59,609 nucleotides of DNA from JAVHLK01 sp043806215 (GTDB taxonomy: Bacteria > Desulfobacterota > Desulfomonilia > Desulfomonilales > Desulfomonilaceae), in NCBI GenBank assembly GCA_043806215.1, contig JAZDHD010000090.1:1-59609 (forward strand). The letters are read 5' to 3'. This document shows, one piece after another, positions 28,948-38,336 of this stretch (positions are counted from its first letter, which is position 1; each line of letters opens with the position of its first letter). The notes below the pieces were generated by a model. It was not told the origin of the DNA. It made no database searches and was given only the letters and a program-made list of their open reading frames with translations. The position numbers and the translations under genes are program-made.

Positions 28948-29289
28948 CTACTCGGCATCCTTCTTCTCACCGGTCCGACCTCGTACGCCGGGGGGAGCCA
29001 AGTAGTTGACACCGTAGATCACCGGGCCCTGTTCCTTGTCTTTGTACAAAATCATGACCCGGTCTCCCTTGATGGGGAGTTTAGGCGGTGTGAACCGGGC
29101 CTTCCATCGGAGAATGAACCTGCGGAGACCCGATTGGCCGTCGGGTTGAAGCATTAGGTAGCCTTCCTCCACTTCCGATATCACGCCTTGAATTCTCTGA
29201 ATGGGTGCGGCATGAGCTTGAGACGCGAGCATCTGAAATATTACCGCAAAGAACAGGCAGGATGCCGGAATGAGATGTGTCCGCTTCAA
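28948..29289 (-). CDS. Exported small protein of unknown function
   Basis: 113 residues from a TTG start at 29289. A signal peptide (LKRTHLIPASCLFFAVIFQM, cleaved near SQAHA) precedes a small beta-rich domain (IQGVISEVEEGYLMLQPDGQ ... KGDRVMILYKDK), OB-like in appearance. It vaguely resembles the two repeated domains of the exported protein at 40453-41298. The frame stays open upstream through a terminator hairpin, so the longer start is rejected. Confidence 0.5.
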   Translation of the reverse strand: MKRTHLIPASCLFFAVIFQMLASQAHAAPIQRIQGVISEVEEGYLMLQPDGQSGLRRFILRWKARFTPPKLPIKGDRVMILYKDKEQGPVIYGVNYLAPPGVRGRTGEKKDAE

Positions 29290-29311
29290 TGATACGTACT
29301 CTTCGTGTGAA

Positions 29312-29357
29312 GACTCTGAGCCCCCGGGACGGATCCCGGAACCGGGGGCTCTGAGTC
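29312..29357 (-). terminator. Strong hairpin after nfnB
   Basis: A 16-base stem with one mismatch (arms 29312-29327 and 29342-29357, GACTCTGAGCCCCCGG and partner) lies 11 bases past the nfnB stop. There is no T-run, so it may work as an RNA-stabilising or Rho-assisted end. Confidence 0.6.
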
Positions 29358-29367
29358 GGTTCACGAT

Positions 29368-30804
29368 TTAGCCGATACCGAAGGCGTCCATCATGGAAAG
29401 AGCGGACTTGCGTCCCGCGCCCATGGCCAGGATCACGGTTGCTGCGCCTGTGACGATGTCGCCGCCGGCCCACACACGATCCTTGGTCGTCTTCCCGGTT
29501 TCCGGATCGGCGACGATGTTGCCCCACTTGTTCGTTTCCAGCCCCTTGGTTGTGCTGGGAACCAGCGGGTTGGCGGCATTGCCAATGGATACGATCGCCG
29601 TATCGCACTCGATGTCGAAAGTCGCCCCTGCCTTGGGAACGGGTCGCCTTCTGCCCGACGCATCCGGTTCTCCCAGTTCCATTTTCTGACAGTGCACTCC
29701 AACGGCCCAGCCGGCATCATTTCCGACGATCGCCAGCGGTCCGGTGAGGAGTTCGAACCTTATTCCTTCTTCCACCGCGTGGTGCACCTCCTCCGACCTG
29801 GCGGGGAGTTCGTCCATGGTACGGCGATAGACGATGGTTACTTCTTCCGCACCCAATCGTAGAGCGGTCCTGGCGGAGTCCATGGCCACATTGCCGCCCC
29901 CGAAGACGACTACTCTTCTGCCCTTGGCTATGGGAGTATCGGCCTGGGGAAACTGGTAGGCCTTCATCAGGTTGGCCCTGGTAAGAAACTCATTGGCCGA
30001 ATACACGCCGTTGAGGTTTTCGCCGGGGATCTTCAGGAAGAGCGGCGCACCGGCACCGCTGCCGATGAAAACACCGTCGAACTTCTCTTTCTCCAGCAGG
30101 TCGTCCACCGTCTGTGTCCGGCCCACAACCCAGTTTGTCTTGAACTCGACACCCAGCTGTCTCAATTCATCGACTTCGGCCCGGACTATGGCCTTGGGAA
30201 GACGGAATTCGGGGATACCGTAGACCAGTACTCCGCCCAATTCGTGCAATGCTTCAAAAACCGTGACGGCTACGCCTTTCTTGATCAACCCTCCGGCGAG
30301 CGTGAGACCCGCGGGACCCGAACCGACCACGCCTACTCTCAAGCCGGTCGGCTTGGGGAGTTGCGGCATCTTGCCTTCACCGTGCACTGCGGCCCAGTCT
30401 GCAACGTACCGCTCCAAACGGCCAATGGCGCAGGATTCGCCCTTCCCTTTCTTGAACAGCACGCACTTGGATTCGCACTGGCTCTCCTGGGGGCACACCC
30501 TCCCGGCGATCCTCGGAAGGCTGTTCTTTTCCTTGATTTTCCAAGCAGCCCCCATCAAGTCGCCTGCCTTCACCATCTCGATAAAATCCGGTATGTCCAC
30601 TTCAACCGGGCAACCCGACATACAGTAAGGCTTCTTGCATTTCAAGCAGCGGCTCGCTTCCAGGAGGGAAAGATCATTATCGTAACCCAGGGCCACCTCG
30701 TAAAAATTGTGGGCCCTTTCAATAGGGTTCTGCTCCGGCATCTTCTGCCTGGGTGTCTTGGGCTTCTTGGGTGTGGCGGCCTTTTTTTCTTCTTGTTCAC
30801 TCAT
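29368..30804 (-). CDS. nfnB: NADPH-binding subunit of electron-bifurcating transhydrogenase / glutamate synthase small-subunit-like
   Basis: 478 residues from ATG 30804 (GGAGG seven bases upstream). The N-terminus has Cys clusters for two [4Fe-4S] centres (CLKCKKPYCMSGCPVEVD, then CPQESQCESKC), followed by two nucleotide-binding folds (GSGPAGLTLAGGL; GGGNVAMDSARTA). This is the GltD-like family. The upstream overlapping partner is the NfnA/SudB type, so it is assigned as NfnB (or SudA): together they couple NADH, NADPH and ferredoxin. True glutamate synthase would need a large subunit, which is absent here. Confidence 0.85.
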   Translation of the reverse strand: MSEQEEKKAATPKKPKTPRQKMPEQNPIERAHNFYEVALGYDNDLSLLEASRCLKCKKPYCMSGCPVEVDIPDFIEMVKAGDLMGAAWKIKEKNSLPRIAGRVCPQESQCESKCVLFKKGKGESCAIGRLERYVADWAAVHGEGKMPQLPKPTGLRVGVVGSGPAGLTLAGGLIKKGVAVTVFEALHELGGVLVYGIPEFRLPKAIVRAEVDELRQLGVEFKTNWVVGRTQTVDDLLEKEKFDGVFIGSGAGAPLFLKIPGENLNGVYSANEFLTRANLMKAYQFPQADTPIAKGRRVVVFGGGNVAMDSARTALRLGAEEVTIVYRRTMDELPARSEEVHHAVEEGIRFELLTGPLAIVGNDAGWAVGVHCQKMELGEPDASGRRRPVPKAGATFDIECDTAIVSIGNAANPLVPSTTKGLETNKWGNIVADPETGKTTKDRVWAGGDIVTGAATVILAMGAGRKSALSMMDAFGIG

Positions 30805-31664
30805 CACTTCGCCTCCGGAAACGAACATTCACACCCACGGGGTGTTTCGCGGAATTTGTTCAGCGCCACCAGTTCAGGCCCTTTGTACATGGCCAGTCTC
30901 TTGGTGAGCAGATCGAAATCGACCTCATGACCGTCGAATTCGGGGCCGTCAACACATCCAAACATCGTCTTGCCGCCCACTTCGACGCGGCATGCACCGC
31001 ACATGCCGGTACCGTCGACCATGATGGGGTTGAGGCTCACAACCGTGGGCAACCCCGCAGGCTTGGTCACGTTCACCACCGCCTTCATCATGGGAACGGG
31101 GCCGATGGCCACGACGAGATCGATCTTGGTCCCCTTGTCGATGAGACCCTGAAGGACCTGCGTAACAAATCCGTGAATTCCGAAGGAGCCGTCATCGGTA
31201 GCGATCAGTTGCTCATGACTCACCCTCTTCAGGTCTTCCGTCATGATGAGCAGGCCTTCCGTGCGGGCCCCGATGATGCTGATCACATGGTTGCCGGCCT
31301 CGTACATCCCCTTGGTGATGGGATACAGCGGCGCAACGCCGATACCGCCGCCTACGCAGACTACGGTACCGATGTTTTCTACGTGAGTGGGTTTTCCCAG
31401 CGGGCCGACGACGTCGACCAACTTGTCGCCCACACACAACGTGGACATGTAGTACGTGGTTACTCCCACTTCCTGCCAAACCAGCGTTATGGTACCCTTT
31501 TCAACGTCTTTGTCGGCGACGGTGAGCGGTATTCTCTCCCCGTCCTCGTGACATCGCAAGATAATGAACTGTCCGGGCTTATGAGCCGCGGCAACAGCCG
31601 GTGCGGAAATAACCGCCCTGTTGACTCCAGGGCCTATCCGCTCTTTTTCCAGGATTTCGAACAT
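30804..31664 (-). CDS. nfnA: NADH/ferredoxin-binding subunit of electron-bifurcating transhydrogenase
   Basis: 286 residues with an FAD/NAD ferredoxin-reductase fold (CVGGGIGVAPLYPITKGM) and a C-terminal [2Fe-2S] site: Cys222, Cys225 and Cys237 in CGACRVEVGGKTMFGC, with Asp217 as a possible fourth ligand as known for this family. AGGAGG lies eight bases before the ATG. The TGATG overlap with the nfnB gene couples translation. In sulfate reducers and other anaerobes this pair balances NADH, NADPH and reduced ferredoxin in the cytosol. Confidence 0.88.
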   Translation of the reverse strand: MFEILEKERIGPGVNRAVISAPAVAAAHKPGQFIILRCHEDGERIPLTVADKDVEKGTITLVWQEVGVTTYYMSTLCVGDKLVDVVGPLGKPTHVENIGTVVCVGGGIGVAPLYPITKGMYEAGNHVISIIGARTEGLLIMTEDLKRVSHEQLIATDDGSFGIHGFVTQVLQGLIDKGTKIDLVVAIGPVPMMKAVVNVTKPAGLPTVVSLNPIMVDGTGMCGACRVEVGGKTMFGCVDGPEFDGHEVDFDLLTKRLAMYKGPELVALNKFRETPRGCECSFPEAK

Positions 31665-31679
31665 CTAGCGAACCTCCTA

Positions 31680-32510
31680 GGGCATTGAAAAACCGTGATT
31701 TATTCCCTATGCTTTATGGAATAGAACGAAGGAACGTTCTGAAAAATCACAAATGGCCACTTTAGCACAGGACAAAGATTGGAATCAAGACCGTTTTCCG
31801 ACGCTTAGTGCTTCGTGGCGTAAATTCGGTCACGGATTTTCCGCGTTGAGATTGCCTTCCCGCGTTCTGCGCGGGACTCCGTTCCGTGCAAAAACGTGTC
31901 AAGAATTGTCTTGCGACTCGGGGATCAAACGGGACGAACCACTTTCAACGCTACGGACCGGCAATGTAGGATGTGGTGAGCGAAGCGAACCGCATCTGTC
32001 GAGAAAAGACCGCGAATCCCGCGTCCTGCGGGACCGTCGACGGGTAAAATGCTCGTCCCACCAAGACCGGGCGGAGCCCGGAGGACCGGCGTTACCAGGC
32101 GGAGCCTGGGAACAAGAAAAAAAACTCTCCGGGCACGGAGGCCCGGGCTACGAAAGAACTCACCGACATCCCTCTTGCCTTCGTGGGACGGGCGTCCCTG
32201 CCCGTCGTCTCCCCGGCGAAGGCCGGGGTCCAGGAGGAAAAGAGGACTGGTTCCCGGCCTACGCCGGGAAGACGGACTGAAGACGACCGGCAGGATGCCG
32301 GTCCCACTGAAGAAGCGTTCCGGGCACCGCCGGCAACCCGAAGAATTTCCCGCGGAACGCGGGGAGGCCCGGGCTACGGTAGGGGCGAACCTATGTGTCC
32401 GCCCTCATTTGGGCGCACACGCAGGTGCGCCGCTATCCCGCGGGACGCGGGATGGGACGGGCCTCCGTGCCCGTCTTCTTCGCGGGACGGGCGGGAGCAT
32501 GTGTGACCAT
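31680..32510. repeat. Large repeat cluster upstream of nfnA
   Basis: A left end of the MITE-like family at 31803-31833 leads into a core shared with 13395-13605. Next come palindromes GGAGGCCCGGGCTACG, GGACGGGCGTCCCTGCCCGTC, CCGGCGAAGGCCGGGGTCC and the module shared with 4711-4830 (here 32371-32480). No gene. Confidence 0.7.
31737..31752 (-). promoter_or_regulatory. Possible Rex-type operator before nfnA
   Basis: The 16-mer TTGTGATTTTTCAGAA, read on the minus strand, matches a Rex-like half-site pair TTGTGA-N4-TCAGAA with one mismatch in its arms. It lies about 73 bases upstream of the nfnA start. Rex senses the NADH/NAD ratio in many anaerobes, so this position is sensible, but the match could be chance. 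Confidence 0.3.
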
Positions 32511-32512
32511 AC

Positions 32513-34762
32513 CTATCGGATGCGGCTCACGATCCTCGAGAACTCCGGAACGTCTCTGATGGATGCGAAGACCGGGTCTTGTTCCATCTTTTCGGCACTG
32601 GCATACCCTTTGTCCACCGCCTGGTTGAGCGTGTGCAACGCGTCTTGGGCCTTCCCGGAGAGTGCATACATCCCGGCCAGGTTGTAAAGGTTGCCGGCAT
32701 CTCCCGGTTCGGCCTCGACAGCCCGTACCATCCAGGGGACGGCCTTCGAGGGGTTGCCTGAAATCGCCAAGGTCAGCGCGTACGGTCCGAAGAGCTGCTC
32801 TGCATCGGGAGACTTGGCAAGGCCCTCCTCCAGGACGGCCCGAGCCCGATCCGCCTTTCCGGCCTCCAAGTGAATCATGGCGAGATTCGCCCATGCATCG
32901 GGCATGGGGCGCCCCTCGGCCAAGAGCTTCTCGAATATTTCCTGCGATTCCGATTGGCGTCCGGCCTTGTAATAGGCGTTGCCCAGAGAGAACCGCATCA
33001 CCGGATCTCCCCCGGACAGTTGTACGGCTTTGTTGTATTCTTCAATGGCTTCCCCGTAGTTTCCGTCCTCCACCAGGAAGCTTCCCAGCATCTTGTGAAC
33101 CTCGGGGTTGTCGTTCAATCTTTCCGCGGTCTTTAGCAACACTTGGCGGGCCTCGTCCTTCTTGCCCGCCCATCTCAGCGTTTTTACGAGATTGAGGTCT
33201 CTTGTGACAAAGAACTGCGGATCAAGCGCCTTTATACCCTTATCGTAGATCGAGTCCCTTTCTTCGCGAGTGAGTACGCGCTTCGGACGCACGAGTCTTG
33301 CCCTGATCATCTCATCCATGATCAGCTCTGCGAGCAATTGATGCCCCTCGATCGTGGGGTGCACATGGTCCAGAAAACTCTCGTTTCCCGGGACGGCGGA
33401 CGCAACTTCGTCCCCGTTGTTCGCCTTCACGAGCGCGGGCTCAAAATGGATGAGCGCAACGTGTTCTTTCGCGCAAACTTGTCGAATCTTTTCTTCCAGT
33501 CCGGTAATGCATCTCAGCGGGCAAACGTCGAGATCCTTTGCCTTAACGAAGTCGGAGCGTGCTTCGGCGAGCCTGTCCATCCCAAGCATGGCCTTTCCTC
33601 GCCAAAAGTATGCCTCGGCATACAGAGGATCCTCTTTGATCGCTTCATCGAGAGCGGTCAGCGCCCTCTCATGCCCGCCTTGCCTCACCAGATCCGCCGC
33701 CCGCCGGATTTTCCGGTCCAACCGGGATTTCTCCGACGATGTCAAATCTTTGCGATGTTCAGACTTGAAAGGTGAGAAATCCCTAAGGTTCGAAGGGGGC
33801 TCCACCACGACGACCGGTATATCCGCCCGCTTGCACACCCGGATCATGGTCTCAAGATTGCGGGCGAAGTGCTCGATCACCCCCGCGGAAAACTGTTCGT
33901 CCCGGTAATACAGGTCCAGACCGGCGCTCCGGTCAAGGATCGCCGTCACCTCACCCTTAAGAATCGACTTGCCCGCCGGGGAAGAGCCGTGAAAGGTTCC
34001 ACCCCTTCCATCCGCCGCGGTTGCCCTTCTCCCGTCCTGCTGTCCCTCATCCTTCCGTATTGCCTGCAACAACGGCTCGATCACGCGTTTTAACGCCTGA
34101 TGGATATGGAGATCCTCCAGAACCGAACGAAGCGTGACAAGCCCCGTGCCTTGAGAAAAGAGACCGGCGTAGGTTCGGCGTTCAAGAAACTCGTTGTGGC
34201 CGGTGTAGATGATCATGAGATCCGGCTGATACCGTAGAGCCTCCTCGACCAGCGGCACGATCCTGTAGGACGCGTAGGAGATCCCTCCGGCATTGATCAC
34301 CTCGAACGCCGTTCCAGGCTGCAAGGTGTTGAGCAGGTCTTGCAGCCACCGGGAGAAAGACGTCCTGCCGTCGAAGGGATGGCCGTACGTCGTGGACCCG
34401 CCAAAAGAGAATATTCTGAACGTGTTTGCGGGCTTTTGGGATTGAAAGGAAGCCTGGTTAAAGTACTTGGTCTTGTCGGGAACCGTCGACGCGACTCCGT
34501 TGTGCACCTCAAAGAGCGGCTTAGTACGTGAAAAACCCACGTACGGGTCGTCTTCAGTCTCGACGGAAGGCACGCCGGAAATCCTGAGCGCCCCTTCCAG
34601 CAAAGCGAGGATGACAAAACTCACCGCAATGCCGAGAACCACATCCTTCCACGTTGAGCGGCGGGCGGCCTCGGCCGGCCCGCTTCCCGGCGCCGGGCTC
34701 ATGTAGGCGGTCCCGCCAGGTTTCATCTCCGGTCGTTTCTTGCGTGTTTTCGAGCGGCTCAT
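32513..34762 (-). CDS. Membrane-anchored SGNH hydrolase-like protein with TPR repeats
   Basis: 749 residues. One N-terminal membrane segment (about 40-58) is followed by an SGNH hydrolase domain. Block I FGGSTTYG has the candidate nucleophile Ser123, then INAGGISYASYR (block II), IYTGHNEFLE (block III) and DHVHPTIEGHQ with the DxxH pair (block V). A TPR stretch interrupts this domain (about 340-410), and a second TPR array fills the last 200 residues. The fold suggests removal or transfer of acyl groups on envelope sugars. The polymer is unknown; no polysaccharide genes are adjacent. Confidence 0.75.
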   Translation of the reverse strand: MSRSKTRKKRPEMKPGGTAYMSPAPGSGPAEAARRSTWKDVVLGIAVSFVILALLEGALRISGVPSVETEDDPYVGFSRTKPLFEVHNGVASTVPDKTKYFNQASFQSQKPANTFRIFSFGGSTTYGHPFDGRTSFSRWLQDLLNTLQPGTAFEVINAGGISYASYRIVPLVEEALRYQPDLMIIYTGHNEFLERRTYAGLFSQGTGLVTLRSVLEDLHIHQALKRVIEPLLQAIRKDEGQQDGRRATAADGRGGTFHGSSPAGKSILKGEVTAILDRSAGLDLYYRDEQFSAGVIEHFARNLETMIRVCKRADIPVVVVEPPSNLRDFSPFKSEHRKDLTSSEKSRLDRKIRRAADLVRQGGHERALTALDEAIKEDPLYAEAYFWRGKAMLGMDRLAEARSDFVKAKDLDVCPLRCITGLEEKIRQVCAKEHVALIHFEPALVKANNGDEVASAVPGNESFLDHVHPTIEGHQLLAELIMDEMIRARLVRPKRVLTREERDSIYDKGIKALDPQFFVTRDLNLVKTLRWAGKKDEARQVLLKTAERLNDNPEVHKMLGSFLVEDGNYGEAIEEYNKAVQLSGGDPVMRFSLGNAYYKAGRQSESQEIFEKLLAEGRPMPDAWANLAMIHLEAGKADRARAVLEEGLAKSPDAEQLFGPYALTLAISGNPSKAVPWMVRAVEAEPGDAGNLYNLAGMYALSGKAQDALHTLNQAVDKGYASAEKMEQDPVFASIRDVPEFSRIVSRIR

Positions 34763-34840
34763 GAATCTCTGTTCGTCGTTAAATAAGGCACTGCTTAGGG
34801 AATTGCCGGTATCACTTAGGAAACAGGGCGTGATTTGTAG

Positions 34841-34869
34841 TTGAATACCATTGCCGTTTACGGTATCCT
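34841..34869 (+). promoter_or_regulatory. Promoter-like pair upstream of the Tyr-rich gene
   Basis: TTGAAT (34841-34846), 17 bases, TATCCT (34864-34869). Each box matches four of six sigma-70 positions. It is 65 bases upstream of the start codon. Confidence 0.4.
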
Positions 34870-34933
34870 AGCATGACCGTACATTGCCAACAAGCGCGCT
34901 GCCGCTCGATGGTCAAGTCAGGAGGACTTCTTA

Positions 34934-35248
34934 ATGAGAAGCCGCGTAATTATGTCGGTAGCCGTCATTTCAGCATTGCTTCTTCTCTGCGTGCCCGTGT
35001 GGGGGAACGACCCGATCAAATGGTCCGCGCCCATGAGCGGTTATCCAAACCAATGGGCACCCACCCCCGAACCTCCCCGCTATGACAACCCCTACGGTTA
35101 TCGGTATCCGTATTATGGGTACGGATACGGCGCTCATGACCCCTACGGATATGGTTCCACCGGCTATGCCGGAACCATGCAGGGCGGTCAATACGCCCCT
35201 CAGAGGGGTTTTTCCGGTAACCCATACGGTTACTACTACGGCCGCTAG
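34934..35248 (+). CDS. Exported Tyr/Gly/Pro-rich small protein
   Basis: 104 residues. AGGAGG eight bases before the ATG and a clean signal peptide (MRSRVIMSVAVISALLLLCV ... WGND) indicate a real exported protein. The mature region is low-complexity, dominated by Tyr, Gly and Pro (PYGYRYPYYGYGYGAHDPYG), a composition typical of adhesive or surface-coating peptides. No enzymatic motif. Its TAG stop is provided by the outer end of a repeat element that begins right there. Confidence 0.7.
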   Translation: MRSRVIMSVAVISALLLLCVPVWGNDPIKWSAPMSGYPNQWAPTPEPPRYDNPYGYRYPYYGYGYGAHDPYGYGSTGYAGTMQGGQYAPQRGFSGNPYGYYYGR

Positions 35249-35398
35249 GGCACTGCGGCATACATGCTCCGACGTCGCTGCCGGGCTAAATGCAGAACCC
35301 GGTTGCCGCCCCAAGAAAACCGGCACGGAGGCCGGCGCTACCGAAGCAGGGATAATTGCCACAAATGTGACACCGTACTTCTGCCACGGAGCACTTAG
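35246..35398. repeat. MITE-like element abutting a stop codon
   Basis: Left end TAGGGCACTGCGGCATACAT (from 35246) and right end GTACTTCTGCCACGGAGCAC followed by TTAG (to 35398), with the internal module GGCACGGAGGCCGGCGCTAC. 153 bases, no coding capacity. Confidence 0.65.
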
Positions 35399-35840
35399 AC
35401 CTGTCTTGTGGGACGGGCCTCTGTGCCCGTCATCTTCAAGGGCGGGCGTCCCGCCCGTCTCCCCGGCGAACCGCCATGATGCGGGGATCACAACTGATCA
35501 TGAAAGCCCCCCGGAATCCGGGCCGATACCGCGCAGATCTCGGTGGATGGGTATTCCCGGGCTGTAGGGGCGGCCCCCTGTGGCCGCCCGGGTAGGCACG
35601 GGGGCCTACCCCTACGAGAACCAGAAGGAAGAGGACTTTCAGGCGAAGGCCGGGGTCCAAAAAGGAAGACTGGATCCCGGCCTTCGCCGGGAAGACGGCT
35701 CATGTTGCGCGACCGTATTTGGGCCATGAAACGCCGAAGAATGCCGGCGCCGAGTCCGTTGAATCTCCGGATTCCGCGGAATGCACCGGTCCCGGCGGTC
35801 ATGGAGGCTGACTTCCCCCGGCAGGCGGACGTTCCTCCAT
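35399..35840. repeat. Repeat cluster between the Tyr-rich gene and proS
   Basis: Holds a module of about 150 bases (35473-35620) repeated at 53347-53491 and, inverted and shortened, near 39470-39560. Then come GGCGAAGGCCGGGGTCC / CCCGGCCTTCGCCGGG palindromes and a partial MITE-like end near 35705. No gene. Confidence 0.65.
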
Positions 35841-37562
35841 CTATCGCGGAATCGGCTTCCAACTTTCCAAGCCCTTCTTCAATTCCGCAACGATTCTTGA
35901 GACGTCAACCAGTTCCACCGCCTTGGTTTGCCTGTCTCTCAGTTCAACCTTTCCCTGAGCCAACGACTTCTTGCCGACCGTGACTCTGAACGGCATGCCT
36001 ATGAGATCGGCATCCTTGAATTTGACGCCGGGTCTCTCGTCGCGGTCGTCGAGCAACGCGTCGATACCGTTGGCCCAAAGATCACGGTACACGTCTTCCG
36101 CAGTCTTCTCGATCTGGGCGTCCTTCGCACCGACCGGGGTTACTATTACCGAGAAGGGAGCTATCGGCGGAGGGAAGATGATTCCGTCCTCGTCGTGGTT
36201 CTGTTCGATGGCCGCGGCAATGGTCCTGCTTACCCCGATCCCGTAACATCCCATGATGACGGGCTTCTCATTGCCGTCCGAATCGAGGAACTTCGCGTTC
36301 ATTGCGTCGGAGTATTTGACCCCGAGTTTGAACACGTGACCGACTTCTATTCCCTTGTTGAGTCTGAGCGTGCCCTCACAGCGCGGACAGGGATCGCCTT
36401 GAACCGCGCATCGCAGATCGCCGTAACGGTCAACGCTGAAGTCAACGTTGGGATTGACGTCCACGACATGCACGTCGGCCTCGTTGCCGCCGACAACAAC
36501 CGACGTAAGGCCTCGAATGGACTGATCCGCCAGCACGGTGATCCCCTGGAGTCCGATCGGGCCCGAAAAACCCAGCGGCCCGCCGGTCACCTCTTCAATG
36601 GTCCATTCGTCGGCGAGTTCCAAATCCGCCGCCCCGAGCACATTCCTCACCTTGACCTCGTTGAGATCGTGATCCCCCCGCAGCAGCACGGCCACGGGGC
36701 CGACTTCCGTCCGGAGGATCAGTGTCTTGATCAGGTCTTGGGGACCAATTCCCAGGAACTGCGACACCTGCTCTATGGTGGTCATTCCAGGGGTCGCGGT
36801 TCTTCTCATTGTTCCCGGCACATTGGATTCCGCCGGCCCGCACGGCCTCACTTCGGCCTTTTCCATATTTGCCGCGTAATTGCACGTGTCACAGGAGACG
36901 ATGGTATCTTCCCCGGTGGACGCCAACACCATAAACTCGTGCGAAAAGCTGCCGCCGATGGGACCGGAATCCGCCTCCACGGGCCGGAACATCAACCCGC
37001 AACGGGCGAAAATCCTGCTGTACGCCTCCCACATTGCCCGATAGGACTCCTCTGCACCTTTTTCGGTCGCGTCGAAGGAATACGCGTCCTTCATGATGAA
37101 TTCGCGGCCGCGCATGAGACCGAAACGGGGACGGATTTCATCACGGAACTTGGTCTGTATCTGATAGAGATTGAGCGGCAAATCCCTGTAGGAACGCACG
37201 TCGCGCCTGACCAAATCCGTTATTACTTCTTCGTGGGTAGGTCCGAAGCAGCATTCCCGTTCGTGCCTGTCCTTGAAGCGGAGAAGTTCGGGGCCGTACA
37301 CGTCCCATCGACCCGATTCCTTCCACAGTTCGGACGGCTGGACGGACGGGAGGAAGACTTCCTGAGCCCCGGCCGCGTCCATCTCTTCCCTGGTGATCTG
37401 CTCCATCTTCCTCAACGAACGATATCCCAACGGCAAATACGAATAAACGCCGGCGGTGAGTTTTCGAATCATGCCCGCCCTCAGAAGCAGTTTGTGGCTG
37501 ATCACTTCCGCGTCGGCAGGGTCCTCTTTGAGTGTAGGAGCGAAAAGTTTCGACATTCTCAT
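35841..37562 (-). CDS. proS: Proline--tRNA ligase
   Basis: Charges tRNA-Pro in the cytosol. The 573 residues match the bacterial type with an inserted editing domain (about 225-390, YbaK-like; contains SQFLGIGPQDLIKTLILRTE). Class II signatures are present: RAGMIRKLTAGVYSYLPLGY at the N-terminus, FGPTHEEVITDLVRRDVRSY in the core, and GCYGIGVSRTIAAAIEQNHD with the C-terminal anticodon-binding domain. AAGGAAA lies upstream of the ATG. A left end of the MITE-like family begins 11 bases beyond the start codon. Confidence 0.96.
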   Translation of the reverse strand: MRMSKLFAPTLKEDPADAEVISHKLLLRAGMIRKLTAGVYSYLPLGYRSLRKMEQITREEMDAAGAQEVFLPSVQPSELWKESGRWDVYGPELLRFKDRHERECCFGPTHEEVITDLVRRDVRSYRDLPLNLYQIQTKFRDEIRPRFGLMRGREFIMKDAYSFDATEKGAEESYRAMWEAYSRIFARCGLMFRPVEADSGPIGGSFSHEFMVLASTGEDTIVSCDTCNYAANMEKAEVRPCGPAESNVPGTMRRTATPGMTTIEQVSQFLGIGPQDLIKTLILRTEVGPVAVLLRGDHDLNEVKVRNVLGAADLELADEWTIEEVTGGPLGFSGPIGLQGITVLADQSIRGLTSVVVGGNEADVHVVDVNPNVDFSVDRYGDLRCAVQGDPCPRCEGTLRLNKGIEVGHVFKLGVKYSDAMNAKFLDSDGNEKPVIMGCYGIGVSRTIAAAIEQNHDEDGIIFPPPIAPFSVIVTPVGAKDAQIEKTAEDVYRDLWANGIDALLDDRDERPGVKFKDADLIGMPFRVTVGKKSLAQGKVELRDRQTKAVELVDVSRIVAELKKGLESWKPIPR

Positions 37563-38336
37563 GGATCGTTTCCTTAGTGCTTCGTTTCATAAGTTCGGTC
37601 ACTCATTGTCGTCTCGTAGGCATGTTGGGAGCCTGCGAGAAGAATTTCCGGGCACGGAGGCCCGGGCTACGAAGAACAGGGACCAAGCCGGTCGTACACC
37701 GTGGGACTCCCGCGTTCTGCGCGGGATGCCCGTCATCTTAGTGGGACGGGCGTCCCTGCCCGTCATCTTTTCTTCTCGTTCCCAGGCTCCGCCTGGGAAT
37801 GCCTGACCTCCGGGCTCTGCCCGGTCTTTGTCCCGGAGTTCACTTGCGCATCAGACTTTCATGGTCAGTCGTGATCCGCCAATTATGGCGGTTCGCCGGG
37901 GAGACGGAGGGTAGTGACGCCCGCACGCCGAACCCCCACCGGGAGCGCGCTCAATTCCGACAATGAATCACGGCCGTGCCGGTAACATGCCCAGGCAACC
38001 GTGCACTCGTTCTCCCGTGTCGCGCCCGGATACCCAGAGGTATCCATCCGACTATGCGTCGTGCGTGCCCCAACCGCCGGCGTCCCGCAGCCGGTTTCCG
38101 GGGGTAGGCACCAGCAGAATGTAACCCATAGGTTCGGCCGCGATCAAGACGCTTTTGTCCGTGATGATCCCATCAACGGCTCGACCGGCTTGTCCTAAGT
38201 GTCTGTCCCAAAACAAACCTTGAGCAATCGGGGGACACGATTCCGACTTTTGCGAGGTCGCATGGCGCCGTTCGCAAAATCGGATCATGTCCCCCGATTG
38301 CCGGCGGCCCCCCATGAGTGATAGTCTGGGACCGAC
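37563..38336. repeat. Repeat-filled region between proS and a radical SAM gene
   Basis: Left MITE-like end at 37573-37602; palindromes GGAGGCCCGGGCTACG and GGACGGGCGTCCCTGCCCGTC to about 37830; a separate inverted repeat at 38225-38300 with arms CAATCGGGGGACACGATTCC and its partner, typical of elements mobilised by REP-associated transposases. About 37840-38210 shows nothing interpretable. Confidence 0.6.

Noticed and set aside
31753..32687. ORFs of 107-212 codons upstream of nfnA
   Set aside because: They follow the open frames of the repeat cluster and have no conserved domain.
35928..37577. 549-codon open frame antisense to proS
   Set aside because: proS on the other strand is unambiguous; this frame is its mirror and has no motif.
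38001..38315. Short ORFs on both strands before the radical SAM gene
   Set aside because: They overlap inverted repeats, conflict with each other and show no start signal.
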